From the NCBI GenBank assembly GCA_001574975.1, contig KQ965813.1, forward strand, positions 110,370 through 174,369: a stretch of 64,000 nt of DNA, read 5' to 3'. The stretch comes from Gonapodya prolifera JEL478 (Eukaryota > Monoblepharomycota > Monoblepharidomycetes > Monoblepharidales > Gonapodyaceae). The notes beneath the pieces are model-generated. The model had not been told where the DNA came from. It was given only the letters and a program-made list of their open reading frames with translations, and made no database searches. Position numbers and translations under genes: made by a program. Below, one piece after another: positions 33,239-45,282 of the stretch; position 1 is the first letter of the stretch; each line of letters opens with the position of its first letter.

Positions 33239-34745
33239 TTACGTGGCTGCACACGATCCAGCTGAGCAGTCTAAACTCGGGCGGCCAAAGTACAGCCTCG
33301 CCCGTTTTCTTCGCAGGACTTGCACCGTGGTCTCGAACGCGTCATCTTCCTGGGGCGGGTCGTTCCAAACAAACCTGTGGCGCACCTTGCGCCCCTCGTC
33401 CCACATCGTCCTCCTCATCTCGGGCGACACGGCCTCCAGCAGCGGGCGGAGGGCGTCCACGTCGCCGTTTCCGAGTCGAAACGCTACCTTGCGGTAGTCC
33501 ACGATGTCCTCAAAGGGTAGTTGAATGTCGTCGGCGAAGATGACGGGGATGGACCCCGCAACGAGCGAGTCAAACAGGCGCGGGGACCAGGGGGACCATC
33601 CGCCGGGGCACAGGGCGAACGCGGCGTCGGAGAGTTCAGACCAGTACCCTGCCGAGTGACCCGCGTGGATGTGGAAGAGGTGCGGGTGGCGCTTGGATAG
33701 GTCAACGAGGCGCTGGCGGACCCCGAGGGAGTAGGCGGGGTCGTCGTGGATTGTACCCCGGAAGTGGGCGAGGATGTGGCGCTGGGAGGGCGGGCGGTAG
33801 GTGAGGAGGAGGGGACGGGTGTAGTTTGCGTACGGAGGGATGACGATGTCCTTGTGTGGGGAGAAGTTTGGGTGAGGAGTGGTAGTGCCGAGAAGTGTGA
33901 GGTGCACGGTGGGGAGGACGCGGTCCCGGACGGGGGAGGTCCAGCCGAGGATTTCGGATGCTTGGTCCCAGGAAAAGACGAGGATATGGTCGGTGCCGCC
34001 CGAGCGGTGCCAGAACGGGTGTGTGGTTTGAATGTGATCGAGGATGGCAGTTAGGTATGACGAGGCACGAGATTTGCATTCGTCGGGTGTGAGATTAAGT
34101 GAGAAGATGCAGTGGTGGTATATGCAGGTCGTGTAGTGTGGGATGAGGAAGAAGGTCGCCGCCGAGGGTGAGGGTGCGAGGTGGCGGGAGGAGAGGACGA
34201 GTTCGGGGAAGAGGACTTCGACGGCGTACATGGAATCAACACTACAGGAGCTGTTTGGTTGGAGGAGCCGGGGTGGGATGGAGTAGACGTAGCTGTGTGT
34301 GTGAAAGTATGTTTCGCCAAATTCCAAGCTGTGCAGTGTCGGAAAGGTTTCTCACATAAATTGGTCTAAGAGATTGGAAGAAGAGGATTCAAGTGAAACT
34401 TTGGAAGGTTCTGACAAGGTACGGACACTGTGGGTCGAGGTAAGTCCCAGAAAAACGGTGTCTGCCTGTGTCGCACAAATGTCAAGGTAGCGCTCACTTT
34501 CCAATGATTGCAGCCCACGCAGCCACAAACAACGACATGGCAGCGATAACGAGCCATTCGATTCCCGGTGTTGGTTTCCCGATTTCGGGCTCCGGCAAGT
34601 CAAATGAATTCTCGGACGGCGACTTGCGCAGCGCCGGAGAAGCGGCGCAGGAGCGTTTAGCGAGAGACGGCGGATTGTCTTCCCTTCCGTGCCACAGCTG
34701 CGCCGTCTCGTTGGGGTCGTCGTAGCTGTCGAGGAGGTCGTTCAT
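33239..34745 (-). CDS. Exostosin-family (GT47) glycosyltransferase, copy B
   Basis: Start MNDLLDSYDDPNETAQLW at 34745. The anchor IEWLVIAAMSLFVAAWAAI ends at GTGAGC near 34493. Exon 2 opens after CACACAG with YVYSIPPRLL and keeps the same order of blocks as copy A: HYTTCIYHHC, GGTDHILVFSWDQASEIL, IPPYANYTRPLL, RHILAHFRG, DAAFALCPGGW, GSIPVIFADDIQLPFED, WDEGRKVRHRFVWNDPP. The two genes are mostly identical over long blocks but diverge in loops, in the anchor exon and at the C-terminus (DCSAGSCAAT here, DCSESVSCSTGAS in A). Both frames are open, so both are probably active. A local tandem duplication is the simplest origin. Confidence 0.85.
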
Positions 34746-34913
34746 CGAGCATGCTGTGGCCTGACCGCAGACATGTTTAGACTTTCACAGGGGACAAATG
34801 GACTTTTGAAGGACTTCGAGTGTTTCGTTGCCAGGAAGGTATCCAAAATCAATCCTCATTCCACACACTCCGCAGCCGTCGCGACGCCGAAGCGGCCAAT
34901 TAGCTGTCACTTC

Positions 34914-37254
34914 ATGCCACCTCTAAATCGTCTCTCAACTCGGCGTGGCTCCTTAAGTCATAATGGTGAGTCCACAACCTCCGCTATCTTCGATGAAATT
35001 CACGACTCTCCTTTGCTCTTCGTCGTCTTGCCCTCGGCGCTTGGAATCCTGGTCAACAGAACCGATGATCCCCTCGCCTCTCCGCCCGCAAACAGCACCG
35101 ATACTGCACTCCCCACACCAGTCAACAGAGCCGACAGCCAGCCTCCAACTACGACGGTCAGGAAAACCGCTAATGCACTTTCCACGAACCCAGTGAACAA
35201 CACCGATGACCTCGGGACGGCTGCAACCACTGCGAATTGTGCTCATGGTCCGACAAGTCGAAAGTGCTGGTGGCAATACAGCATCGACACCAACTGGTAC
35301 AACATTGTTCCTGACACTGGCGTTACGCGCGAGGTGAGTGTTTTATGTTTTGGTACCTGTTTGTGTGACAGCAGAGTTTTTGAAATCCCCCGCGGAACCC
35401 TTCTCCGTAGTACTGGTTGTCGTTCGTAAGTGTATTAATGGCGTCAGACGGCTACGAGTGCCATGTCATGACATTCAATGGCGCACTGCCAGGCCCACTG
35501 ATCCAAGCCAGCTGGGGCGATAATCTCGTTATTCACGTCACCAACAACTTGGTTGATAACGGGTGAGCTTGACTTATTTTTAGTCTCCCAGTCGTATTGA
35601 TCTCACATCTTCAAATCCCGCAATCGTCGGTAATTAGCACTGCTGTACGGCATCCAACAACGCGGCACACCCAACGCCCACGGCACTCCAGGGGTGACAC
35701 AATGCCCCATCGCGCCGGGAGACACCATGACGTACCGCTTCAAAGCCACACATTCTGGTCCTCACTCTATCACGCCCACTTCACGCTCAAAATGGCCGAG
35801 GGCATGGTAGGCCCTATCGTGATCAACGGTCGCGCGACAGCCAACTACGACGTGGACCTCGGACCTGTCATCATTCAGGACTGGAGCCATGTCTCTGCGC
35901 TCACGATCTGGCGTCTGAACCAGAAACATGTCGCGCTGCCCATTCCCGTCCTACAGAACGGCCTCATCGATGGGATGAACCCGTACGATTGTTCGTTTTC
36001 GTTTGATCCAAATTGTGAAGGCGGGGGGGAGAGGTATCAAGTCACGGTGACAAAGGGGCTCAAGCGCCGCATGCGCTTGATCGGGGCTCCCATTGACGGG
36101 TTCTTCAAGTTTCCCATTGACGGTCACAAGTTCAAGGTCATCGCAGTGGATTTCGTTCCGATTGTGCCTTACACCACGGACAACGTTGTCCTCACTTCCG
36201 GTCAGCGATATGATATTGTAGTGAGGCCGATTAGCCCATCGGTCACTACTGGATTCGCGCGATATACATGACAGGTGAGGTGATGTCCCCTAACGTCTAA
36301 GATCAGTGAATAACAAGGTCTCTGTGTGCTCAGCGTGCAATCAAAATGATAACTTGAACAAGTACAACGTCCACGGTATCTTCCGATACGATGGCGCGCA
36401 CTTCCAACGACTTTTCCGTCGTCGTTCATCACAAACTCTTGTGGCGATGGATTCTACTTGAACCTTGCTCCGTGGGTCCCGATCTACGTCGGTGGGCCTA
36501 CCATATCAGATGCATTGGAAGAACAATGGTGAGCTTTCGCGTCTGGTGATACGACTTCTCACCCCTGGGACGGGCACATTCACCATCCATCAACTAGGCA
36601 CCTTGACCTCGACTGACTTTCCACTGGACACTACACACCAAAACCCTCGAAGTGAACTGGTCCGACCCCACGACCCGATCCATCTACAACGGCGATTTGA
36701 GCCTTCCATACCTGTCCAACGTGTACACCGTCAAACCGGCCAACAAATGGGCCTACTGAATCATCGAAGACCTTGCTCTCATTGGCACGTGCCATCCAAT
36801 GCACCTGCACGGCCAAGACTTCTTTGTCCTCGCACAGGGACTGGGTCCGTACATTCCTCTCGTGTCGCCCCTGAACACGAAAGCCCGTCGCGGAGAGACA
36901 CGTTGACGCTGTATGGCGGAGGGTATACTGTGATTGCGATGGTGACGGATAATCCTGGGTCATGGTTGCTGCATTGTCATATTGTATGTTTAATCAACGT
37001 CGTTCACGCAGCTCGACTTCCTCGTGCCGGGTGCCGAGCGGCGCAATCCCCTCATGACTTTGAATTAATTGCCTTCCTTTGCCCGTTCTTCTCAACAGGC
37101 ATGGCACACGAGCCAATGTCTGGCGATGCAGATTGTCGAAAGGCAAGATGTCATACCAGCAGTTGTTGCCAACGACTTCCAAGAGTACGACCGTGTGTGC
37201 AAAAACTGGGACGCGTCGCCAAAGATCTACAAGATGGACGACTCGGGTATTTAA
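34914..37254 (+). pseudogene. Laccase-like multicopper oxidase, apparently decayed
   Basis: The order of an ascomycete-type laccase is clear: CWWQYSIDTNWYNIVPDTGVTRE, YECHVMTFNGALPGPLIQASWGDN, GTPGVTQCPIAPGDTMTYRF, LYHAHFTLKMAEGMVGP, DLGPVIIQDWSHVSA, IDGMNPYDC, HPMHLHGQDFFVLAQG, DNPGSWLLHCHI and AWHTSQCLAMQIVE. The first copper site, normally HWHG, is disrupted at about 35639-35655 and reads LLYGIQQ in the surviving frame. A frame change lies between RFKATH and YHAHF near 35745. The third site reads HLHGQ where HGH is usual. Other frame breaks occur after 36270 and 36890. Some could be missed introns, but the lost copper ligands argue for a dead gene. The start is uncertain. Confidence 0.65.
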
Positions 37255-37580
37255 TGACAGGATTACGTACAGCGCCGGTCACTTGGGCGTTTTGTTGAAA
37301 ATTTTATCTGGGGTCATACGTATCACGAACGGGATGAGGCACGCAAGGAGTCGATACGCAAGCAGAAATGATTCGTAAGATTGTGTATTGTCTGTCTGTG
37401 CTCGGGGTGCTCGATGAAGTTGTAATTAGTTGACAATGCCGGCATATCAATCAGTGCGCAATACATGAATTCAAATACGAAAAAAATGACGAGACGGTGG
37501 ATAACAAACGAATGCGGATACTTCAGTTACGAAGTGAACGGGCAAATTTGGGAAGCTGCCACTCAAACGTCCAATCCGCC

Positions 37581-40271
37581 ATGAACGCGGCCGCTCTCGC
37601 TTCTTCGGGCTCCCAGATGGATCCTGACGATGCGCCCGATGTTGCACCGTCCCCTTCAGGGCTACAATCGGGGTTCTCAACATCGGTTCTTCGGGATATT
37701 GCTCGAAAAGAGCTCGTGGACATCTTGGATTCAGTAAGTCACCACGTTTCCCAATACCACAGTCTTTATAAGTGCAGTGTTACCATCTCTTCCCGCGTCT
37801 TCAGATCCGGGGCAAGAAAACACTCGTTATCGATTCGAACTTGAGCGGACCGCTATCGCTGATTGCGGAGTTCTCCCTCCTCAAAGTTTGTACCAACCGC
37901 CTCTTTGCAATCATATCGTGGCCTCCAACGACTCTATGCCGCTCAATTCCAGGAACATGGCGTGGAGAAGATCTTCCACCTCCAACCGGGACCCTTGGCC
38001 TCTGATTCCAGGTCGATCCTGTATATATGTCGACCGACATTATCCTTCGCGAAGATTATTGCTGGACATATCAAGGCAGCTCGTTCGTCTCCGGGAGACT
38101 CCTCGGCCGCGATTGACTTCTCCGCGGTTTTCGTCCCACGTAAGACTCTAATTTGCGAGCGCCATTTGGAAGAAGAAGGAGTTTTGGGGGATGTATCGCT
38201 TGGAGAGTACCATCTGGATTTAGTTCCCCTGGAGGATGACCTATTGAGCTTGGAAGTGGAGGGTGCTTACAAAGAGCTCTATCTCGTGAGTAGAGGCTGG
38301 CAGTTCGTTTGCTTGCCATCACTGCGAATGTGATACGGGTACTATAGGAAGGGGATACAACGTCGGTGTACTACCTCGCCAAAGCCATTATGAAACTGCA
38401 AACACTGTTTGGGGTGATACCGCGTATTGTTGGCAAAGGCACAAATGCCAAGGTGAGTTCCACCAACTTCTTTTGCTAATATTTGTCAAACGTAACGTCA
38501 TTTTCCACTAAGCTCCTTGCAGACCTTCTGGTTAACCTTCGCCGGGAACTTCTCGCCAACACGGCCAACCTTGCCCATGGAGTGTCTTCATCAGTTTTTC
38601 CAGCACAGCCTGCAATTGACAGCTTGATAGTTTTGGACCGGACGGTGGACTTGGTAACCCCTCTGTGTACCCAATTGACCTACGAGGGTTTGATTGATGA
38701 GGTGTTTGGTATTCGGAGCAGTGGGTGTTGCCCCCAGCTTATTAGTTCCGACTCATTGACCCCAAAACGACTATCATGACATCTAGGTTTTGTTGAAGTG
38801 GATGCCGCTGTCCTCGCAGCAACTCCAGCCACAGCCCTCTCGGCTCCATCTGGCCCCGCCCGTCGTCGAAAGGTACCGCTCTCCTCATCCGACCCTCTTC
38901 ACTCGCGTCTTCGAGATCTTAACTTTGCTGTTGTGGGAGGAGTCCTCAACGAGGTGGCACGGAAGGTGCAGAGCGAGTACGAGGGGCGGCACTCGGCGAG
39001 AACGGTGGGAGAGATCAGGAACTTTGTCGGAAGGTTGGGAGGTTTGAGGGAGGAGCATCAAAGTGTGGCACTACGTGGGTGATGACGTGTGTTTTGACTG
39101 TCTGGGTGAAAGTACAATCTCACCGCTAAAACTTATGATATTCTGAACGTCAAGATACTCACCTTGCCGAGCTCATCACCACCCACACTCTCACAAGTTC
39201 TTTCAACTCGTCTCTTGAAGCCCAACAAAACTTTGTTTCTGGCATCGCCGCTCAACAACATGTCGATCTCATTGAAGACATGATAGGGCGACAGGACCCA
39301 GTCGAAGAAGTGCTGCGACTGCTTTGCTTGTATGGAATGGCTGTCGGAGGTCTGAAAGGAAAGAGCTATGAGGCTTGGCGGAAGGAAATTGTTCAGGTGA
39401 TTGCTTCCTTTTCATTTAATCATATCCTTTGCCTCATTAATTCTAAATTTTACAACGAAACGGAAGACTTACGGCTACAATCACGTCCTTACGTTCCATA
39501 ACCTTGATAAATCGTCTTTCCTCCCAAAGCCGGAAGCACCCACAACGTCAGGTTTCCCCCGCATTCTTGCAGGATCCTCCTCGGTTCCCTCCACTGCCGT
39601 ATCTCCTCTGTCGACTCTCAGAAAGCCTCTTCGATTGATTGTTGATGATGTGGACGACCAAAATCCTCAGGATATGTCTTACGTGTTTTCTGGATACGCA
39701 CCTGCGAGTGTTCGACTTCTTCAACTGGCAGTAACAGGAACAGTCATGGGCCAGCAGCCCCTGAGTGGCTCATCTGCATCGAATCCCGCGTTGAAAGGGT
39801 CCAAAGAGCGTACTGCGTCCGCAACCGGGCAGTCGGGCAGCATCTTGGTCAACGCCGGTGGAACCGGGGAGGCCTCTCAGCAACCTCAATCGCAGCCGCT
39901 TCGACCTATAGGATGGAATGGCACCGAAGAAGTGGTGAAGAAGATCCCAGGTGGACCGCACTTTGAAGAAGTTCAACCTAGTGCTACAAGATCGAGTGAT
40001 GTAGAAAACAGTGCTTCTACCGGGAAGGGAAAGTCTGGCAAGAAAACGACACTCGTCGTGTTTCTGGGAGGTTGTGGGTACGCTGAAATTGCGGCTGTTC
40101 GTTTTCTGGGGCAAATGGAAGAAGGTACGGCCGATTGTCTTTTTTGGAATGGGTGTGATTCTTGCTCAAGATGACCTTTGCTCAGTACAAAGAGACTTTG
40201 TGATTCTCACAACGGATGTAATTAATGGAAGGACACTCTTAGATTCCCTGATACATAAGCGAGACTCTTGA
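37581..40271 (+). CDS. VPS33: VPS33-like Sec1/Munc18 protein (HOPS/CORVET)
   Basis: Start MNAAALASSGSQMD, stop at 40269-40271. The SM-protein fold is visible through its exons: LRDIARKELVDILDS then IRGKKTLVIDSNLSGPLSLI; GVEKIFHLQPGPL, ILYICRPTLSFAKIIAGHI; YHLDLVPLEDDLLSLE; then QPAIDSLIVLDRTVDLVTPLCTQLTYEGLIDE, the diagnostic LDRxVDxVTPxxxQLTYxGLIDE segment. Later exons include QQHVDLIEDMIGRQDPVEEVLRLLCL and TTLVVFLGGCGYAEIAAVRFL, and the end FVILTTDVINGRTLLDSL. VPS33 is the SNARE-binding core of the HOPS and CORVET tethers that drive endosome and vacuole fusion. The Ser/Gly-rich insert around 39750-40010 is longer than in animals. Confidence 0.92.
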
Positions 40272-41086
40272 TATATGCCATTTCATTATGCAAGTTTAGT
40301 GGCTAAAATTGATCAACTCGGACTTTGTACGAGTTGATCAATTGTCCATTGGTGCTCCGTGACTAATATCCCCTCCTTAGTAGCGAATTCATGGTGTCAG
40401 CGTTAGTTATGGAAAGGCGAACCCGCTCCTATGCCACTCACAGATGCCAGAGGGACCCGCTTTAGATTTGAGGAAATTCAGCAAGTTTCCATCTTCATTG
40501 GCGCCCTCCAGCTCATCAAAGCTCTTTTATGGAAACGGATGAGACATACGTTCACTTCAATGATAATGAATCGCGGAGACAAGCAATTCACACCAGCATA
40601 CTTCCCGTTTGCAAACACCTGGGGTAACGTCGTTTTGGCTGACTTCGATTGCATGTATACTTTCTTTTCCTGGTCGACCGATACGTCCACGATTTCGAAG
40701 GGAGCTTTGCGAGGCTAGTGAATCACCAAAGAGATGGTCGAGACAGAACAGAGAAGAGCTCATTCGGGAAACATACGTTCAACCATTGCTCGATTGTTCT
40801 CTGCTGTGTCTGAACCTGCAGAATACATTTGCGAGGATGCGTGATGTCGCTGAGACTTAGAGCTCCATCCGCCACTCCTCGCGTGATCCACGCACGTACA
40901 ATTCGCGATCCTGACACCTGCGATGAGTAAATGACGATCTTTGGAAGAGATGATGGGTCTGACATGTGTTTCTATGAATCGGGAGGACCAGGGCCTTGGT
41001 CGAGATGTTGAGACGGTCCATCCAAGACACTTATCAATTCCATCACGCTCAAGTCCATTCGATAGCTGAAGCCGTTCTGCTGGAAA
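40272..41086. other. Interval with unassigned open frames
   Basis: About 800 bp between VPS33 and the MYND gene. The frame 40431-40718 (MPLTDARGTRFRFEEI...) is open on the plus strand and a longer frame is open on the minus strand. Neither has a recognisable domain. They may be an upstream exon of the MYND gene or chance. Confidence 0.3.
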
Positions 41087-42159
41087 ATGGAGGAAGTATC
41101 GCGGTGCGGTCAACTGCTGGCACTTATGGAGTCTCGAGAGGATGGTTGCAGACGAGCCATTTGGGACTGTACACGACTTTGGACTGAAGCTGCCGCTCTT
41201 GCTGATAACCCTGCGCAGTATGACGACGTAGCTGATCGCGCAATCGACGATATTGTGCGAATAGCGGATTCCGAGGTGGAACCTCCCATTTCGCAGATCG
41301 AGAAAGCGACCTGGCGAAAGGTCCTCAGTCGTCTCTATGCGAGCTCATACGGAAGAGATTTCGCCGCCCACAGTTTTCCAATGATATCGACCGAGAGATC
41401 GATGGGACGTTCCGAGGCGTTCATTATCGTTTGTCATCTCACCCGTGCCTGTCGCCGAATCATAGTGGAACCATCCTCCAATTTACTTCCCCGATTCATC
41501 AACGCGAGTGCGGAAATTGTTGCGCAACTCCTCGAGAGTCTCTCGAAGTGCACTCCCTCACAGAAAGAAGATTTGACTAGCGGTACACAAACCATGGAAA
41601 CTATCACCGCAATATTCCAAGTCCTTGCAAAGATCTTTGCGCCCGATACAAGCCGAGAGACAGCAACTTACTTTGCGAAATCCGCGAGCAGTGACACCAC
41701 GTTTTTATCCAGTAATGAAGGAGGCCCTACTTCTCAGTTGTTCTGTACAATAACAATAACGCCAGAACAGCAGTATATCATTGCTGCCTCAGCGAAGTCT
41801 TTGTGCTGGGGGGGCATGACTTGGAGCTACCTCTCGAGTCATTCATGGAAATCACTCCTCTTAAACGATGGCAACGCGCCATACTATCGCTGAGACGCTT
41901 CTGGAAGACTTCGAAGGAAGAGGAGGTCGAGTCGGTGTGTGCAACAATTGGGTCCACAAACTTGGTGCCCAAGAAGAAGTGCAGACGGTGCCATATCACA
42001 ATGCATTGTCACTTGGACTGCCAGCGGCCGCACTGGAAGCTACACGAGCGCGTTTTGCGAGAGGACTTTTGGAACATCAAAGGCGTCGACAAGGTGGATG
42101 AGACAGATTGCATTCCGAAGGATGTCGAAGTTGGGACTGGGAAGCTAATTGATTTGTAA
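41087..42159 (+). CDS. MYND-type zinc-finger protein with helical N-terminal region
   Basis: The frame from ATG 41087 (MEEVSRCGQLLALMESRED) is helical for about 240 residues (WRKVLSRLYASSYGRDF, AEIVAQLLESLSKC). The reading then moves to another frame, through an unresolved intron or an indel near 41770-41810, for EVFVLGGHDLELPLESF, LKRWQRAILSLRRFW and a MYND finger: CATIGSTNLVPKKKCRRC, HCHLDCQRPHWKLH. In a standard MYND the finger opens CxxC, but here the second Cys is Ile (CATI), while the CRRC, HC, DC and H ligands remain. MYND domains bind proline-rich peptides. This pattern with a C-terminal MYND is common in fungi, usually of unknown function. Confidence 0.6.
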
Positions 42160-42284
42160 ATCTGGACAGTTGAGACCTTTGGGATATATTAGTGTTGATA
42201 CCCCATACCCCTAGCTATAATTGGGACAATGCAGCTTTCATATAGCAAAAAGAATATGTTACAATGCAATAAGTGACGCTCTAG

Positions 42285-45282
42285 TTAGTGTACGAATAGT
42301 TGCCAAATCTCGCCGCTTGGGTTTCTCAGTGTTTGAACGATGCCAGAAAGCTTTCGAAGCTCGTCATAGTCAAACAAACGATGGGTGGGAACAAACGGGC
42401 CAGACGAGGCAGTGAGAATGTATCGTGCCACATGCGCGTACTCCCGAGCCGAGTGGAGAATGGACCCCACTGCCTCGAGAAGGCTTATCGAGAACAGGGC
42501 AATATCTCGTGCAGAGGAGACGGTGGAATTTTCCGCCTGTGACGAGCGAGATGAATTCAAATCGATACCTTGAGCTGAGAGCTCCCCATTATTCTCCAAT
42601 GACGAAAGGTACTGCAAGTTCCTGTAGTTGATTATGTTCATCACCACGCACAGGTAGACTGCAATGTCATTTCATCAGCATTTGGGCAGGTAAGAAAAAC
42701 GATAATAGTACACGTACTTCCAAAGACTGCCATGGGAAACACCGCGGTAACACGCTCACTCCAGCACGACAAGGCGTATGCTCGGAGCAAACACGTAATT
42801 CGACTCGCAGCTTCCATGCACTTTGTGAATCCAAGGTCATGCTGAAGCCATGCCATTTCCGTTTGGTCCCCTGAATTCTGGCAGGATCCGGTGACCTCGC
42901 TCAAAAGGACCGCGTTGCCCTCCACTGGGGAGTGGAGCATGATTCGGGCGCCGAGCATGTCAAAAAGCCAAAAGCAGGCATTTGGGCAGAACCTCGGACG
43001 AGGAATCTGGTGAGAGAGCGATTTTAGAATGAGCAGGAAGAGACGAGATTGCATCGCACGCGGCAACACATACCTGTGAAGCCAGCACACTCTTTCTGCC
43101 TGGGACAAACCAAGCATCCATATCGCTAAACGTAATATATCCGTTCCCAGTTTGGAGCAGATCTAGGATCAATTCATTTACTAGATTTCAACTGCAAGAA
43201 GTTGCTAAACCACCTCCAGTGCGACTCACCGATAGAAGATTGCGGTAACAACTTATAAAGCGCCATAAAACATTCGTCCAGATTCCGCAACCGTTGAAGT
43301 GCAAACGAGTCGGAACTCGGTGACAACAGGAACGGCTCGTCCGGCGCCTTTGACGCGATTCCACTCAACCACGTGCGGTAAGCACCAACTTGGCCGCAGA
43401 GAAAGTACCCGTACGTCGTCAGTGGAGCTTCGGAATCGTTTTTTCGGTTAAGCTAGAACCAGGTGTCGTGCGAATTGCGACAAGAAACCTCGACTCTCAC
43501 CTGGATCCACGCCTTCCCCAATAAATCCCTTGGTGGCGTGTTCGAGCACGGCCGGAGAGAGGGAAAGGAAGTTGGAGGGTTGGAGTGTCGGGGATGACAC
43601 GTCGTGTAAGTCGACGGGAATGAGGACGGAGGGCATGTAGGGATACATTTGGGCTGACGATGGCGACGGTTGTGGTGGTTGACGACATTCGGCAATTGTC
43701 AATTGGCAATTTCATCGGGATGTAACGAGACAGGCAACAGCAACGTCTCACCGGCATCCACAACAAAATGAGACATGACGGACTGCACGCGGCTGTTGGC
43801 AGTGAGATAAAAGACACTCCATCGCATGCGGAGCGGGACCCAGAAAAGCCTACACGAGACAACGTGTCAATTGTCAGTTGTCACGGAGAGCAGGGACGGC
43901 AGGACGGCCGCAGAAAACGAGGGAACGTACATTCGTCGAATGAACAAATCGCCCTCGGAAAGTTCGTCGGAGGGGTCGAGGAGTTGCGGGTCGCGGTCGA
44001 GGTGCAGTTGGGAGACCACGTCGTCGATCATGCTGCAAGTCCATCAGCAGTCAATTACGTCAGGACTTAAGCTCCGTGAGGTAACATCATTGATGTGAGG
44101 ACTCACTCGGAGGTTTTGACAATGGCTGAAGACGAGATATAAAAGCACGCGATCGACGCCTGTTGAAAAAGAAATCCAGGTTTGTAATTCGGAGAAGGTC
44201 ACAGCAAAGTAATACCCACAATGAGCACATTCAGCAAGGCAGCCTGCACAAGCACCAATAGGAACGTCAGCTACCCTAACGCCTTCACATCCAACATCTC
44301 CAACAGTGAGGCTTACTAGTCCGTCCGGAGAAGGGACGTTGCGAACGTACCCCATGAGCCTCCTGCATCGCTCCAAGTAGGACAATGCGTCGCGTGCGTC
44401 TCCGGAGGGCTTTGGTTCCGGGATTCCCTTGAAGAGTCATTGCGCATTGAGTCCAAACAGATGCGCAACGCTGACGAGTATTCGAGCTTACAGTGACGCC
44501 ACATAGGCTCGCGAACGCCATGTTGGCGTATATTATGAGCGGACAGGCGTTTTTGGGACCGCGACCTTTAGAGGCGTTCACGTTGACGCCCTGGAAGCCG
44601 GCCAAAGAGCGTTGAGGGAGTTCATCAGCCACTTGCCACTTGCCACGCGTCGTTTGACATACTCACAAGTTCCCAATGCGCCAATTCGTTTTTGTGGAAC
44701 CCGATGTTTCGAAGCTCGTTCACTTTTTGCCACAAGCGACCGTTCAAGTCGTCGTCCAAAGGAGCTGCGAATATTGTAGGGCACGGCAATTGAGGACATG
44801 CTGGAAATAAAAAAGGTTAAGCGGTCCTACTCCCACCTAAGTCGTCGAAAATCCACAAGGGTATGTCGATGTGAGGTCGATGATGGGTGTGCCACATCAC
44901 CACCTCTTTCGAAGTGCCGATCGGTGCGTTTGCGTTTGCGTTGAGGGAAGCCGTAAGTGGATCTCGCTGTGCCTTTATTGTGTCGGTATGAGCATCTCGG
45001 AGGTCCGTGCAGGGAAGATTTCGAGAGAAGCAGCTGGGACACTTTTTGGGGGGCGAAGTCTGGTCAGACTTTCACCGCCCACCGCCGCCTGGTTATGGGG
45101 AAATAGCGAAACGAACCGGTCTTGCATGCAGGTCGCATTTCTGTATCGAAAGGAGGTCGATTGGTGTGGTGCGGATTGAATACCGGTGGTGGCGTGCATA
45201 CCTCGTGGGCAAAGAAACAGGCATCACAAGCCCGCCGCTTGCGAGCCGCCTTTGCCCTCCTGGAGGAAGGCGCCCTCGACAT
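42285..45282 (-). CDS. Zn2Cys6 (Gal4-type) transcription factor
   Basis: Start MSRAPSSRRAKAARKRRACDACFFAHE at 45282. The binuclear zinc cluster is split over three exons. Exon 1 supplies CDACFFAHE, exon 2 (after GATACAG) supplies KCDLHARP, and exon 3 (after GTGAAAG) supplies KKCPSCFSRNLPCT. Joined they fit C-x2-C-x6-C-x15-C-x2-C-x6-C, with a basic RKRR stretch just before. Exon 3 continues with IDIPLWIFDDL and then LDDDLNGRLWQKVNELRNIG. Later exons give helices of a middle-homology-like region (LTFLLVLVQAALLNVLIV, HLDRDPQLLDPSDELSEGDLFIRRM, YGYFLCGQVGAYRTWL, LLRAYALSCWSERV). The end, WQLFVH, is at 42285. It is probably a DNA-binding nuclear regulator; targets are unknown. The order of exons is sound, some edges are not. 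Confidence 0.72.
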
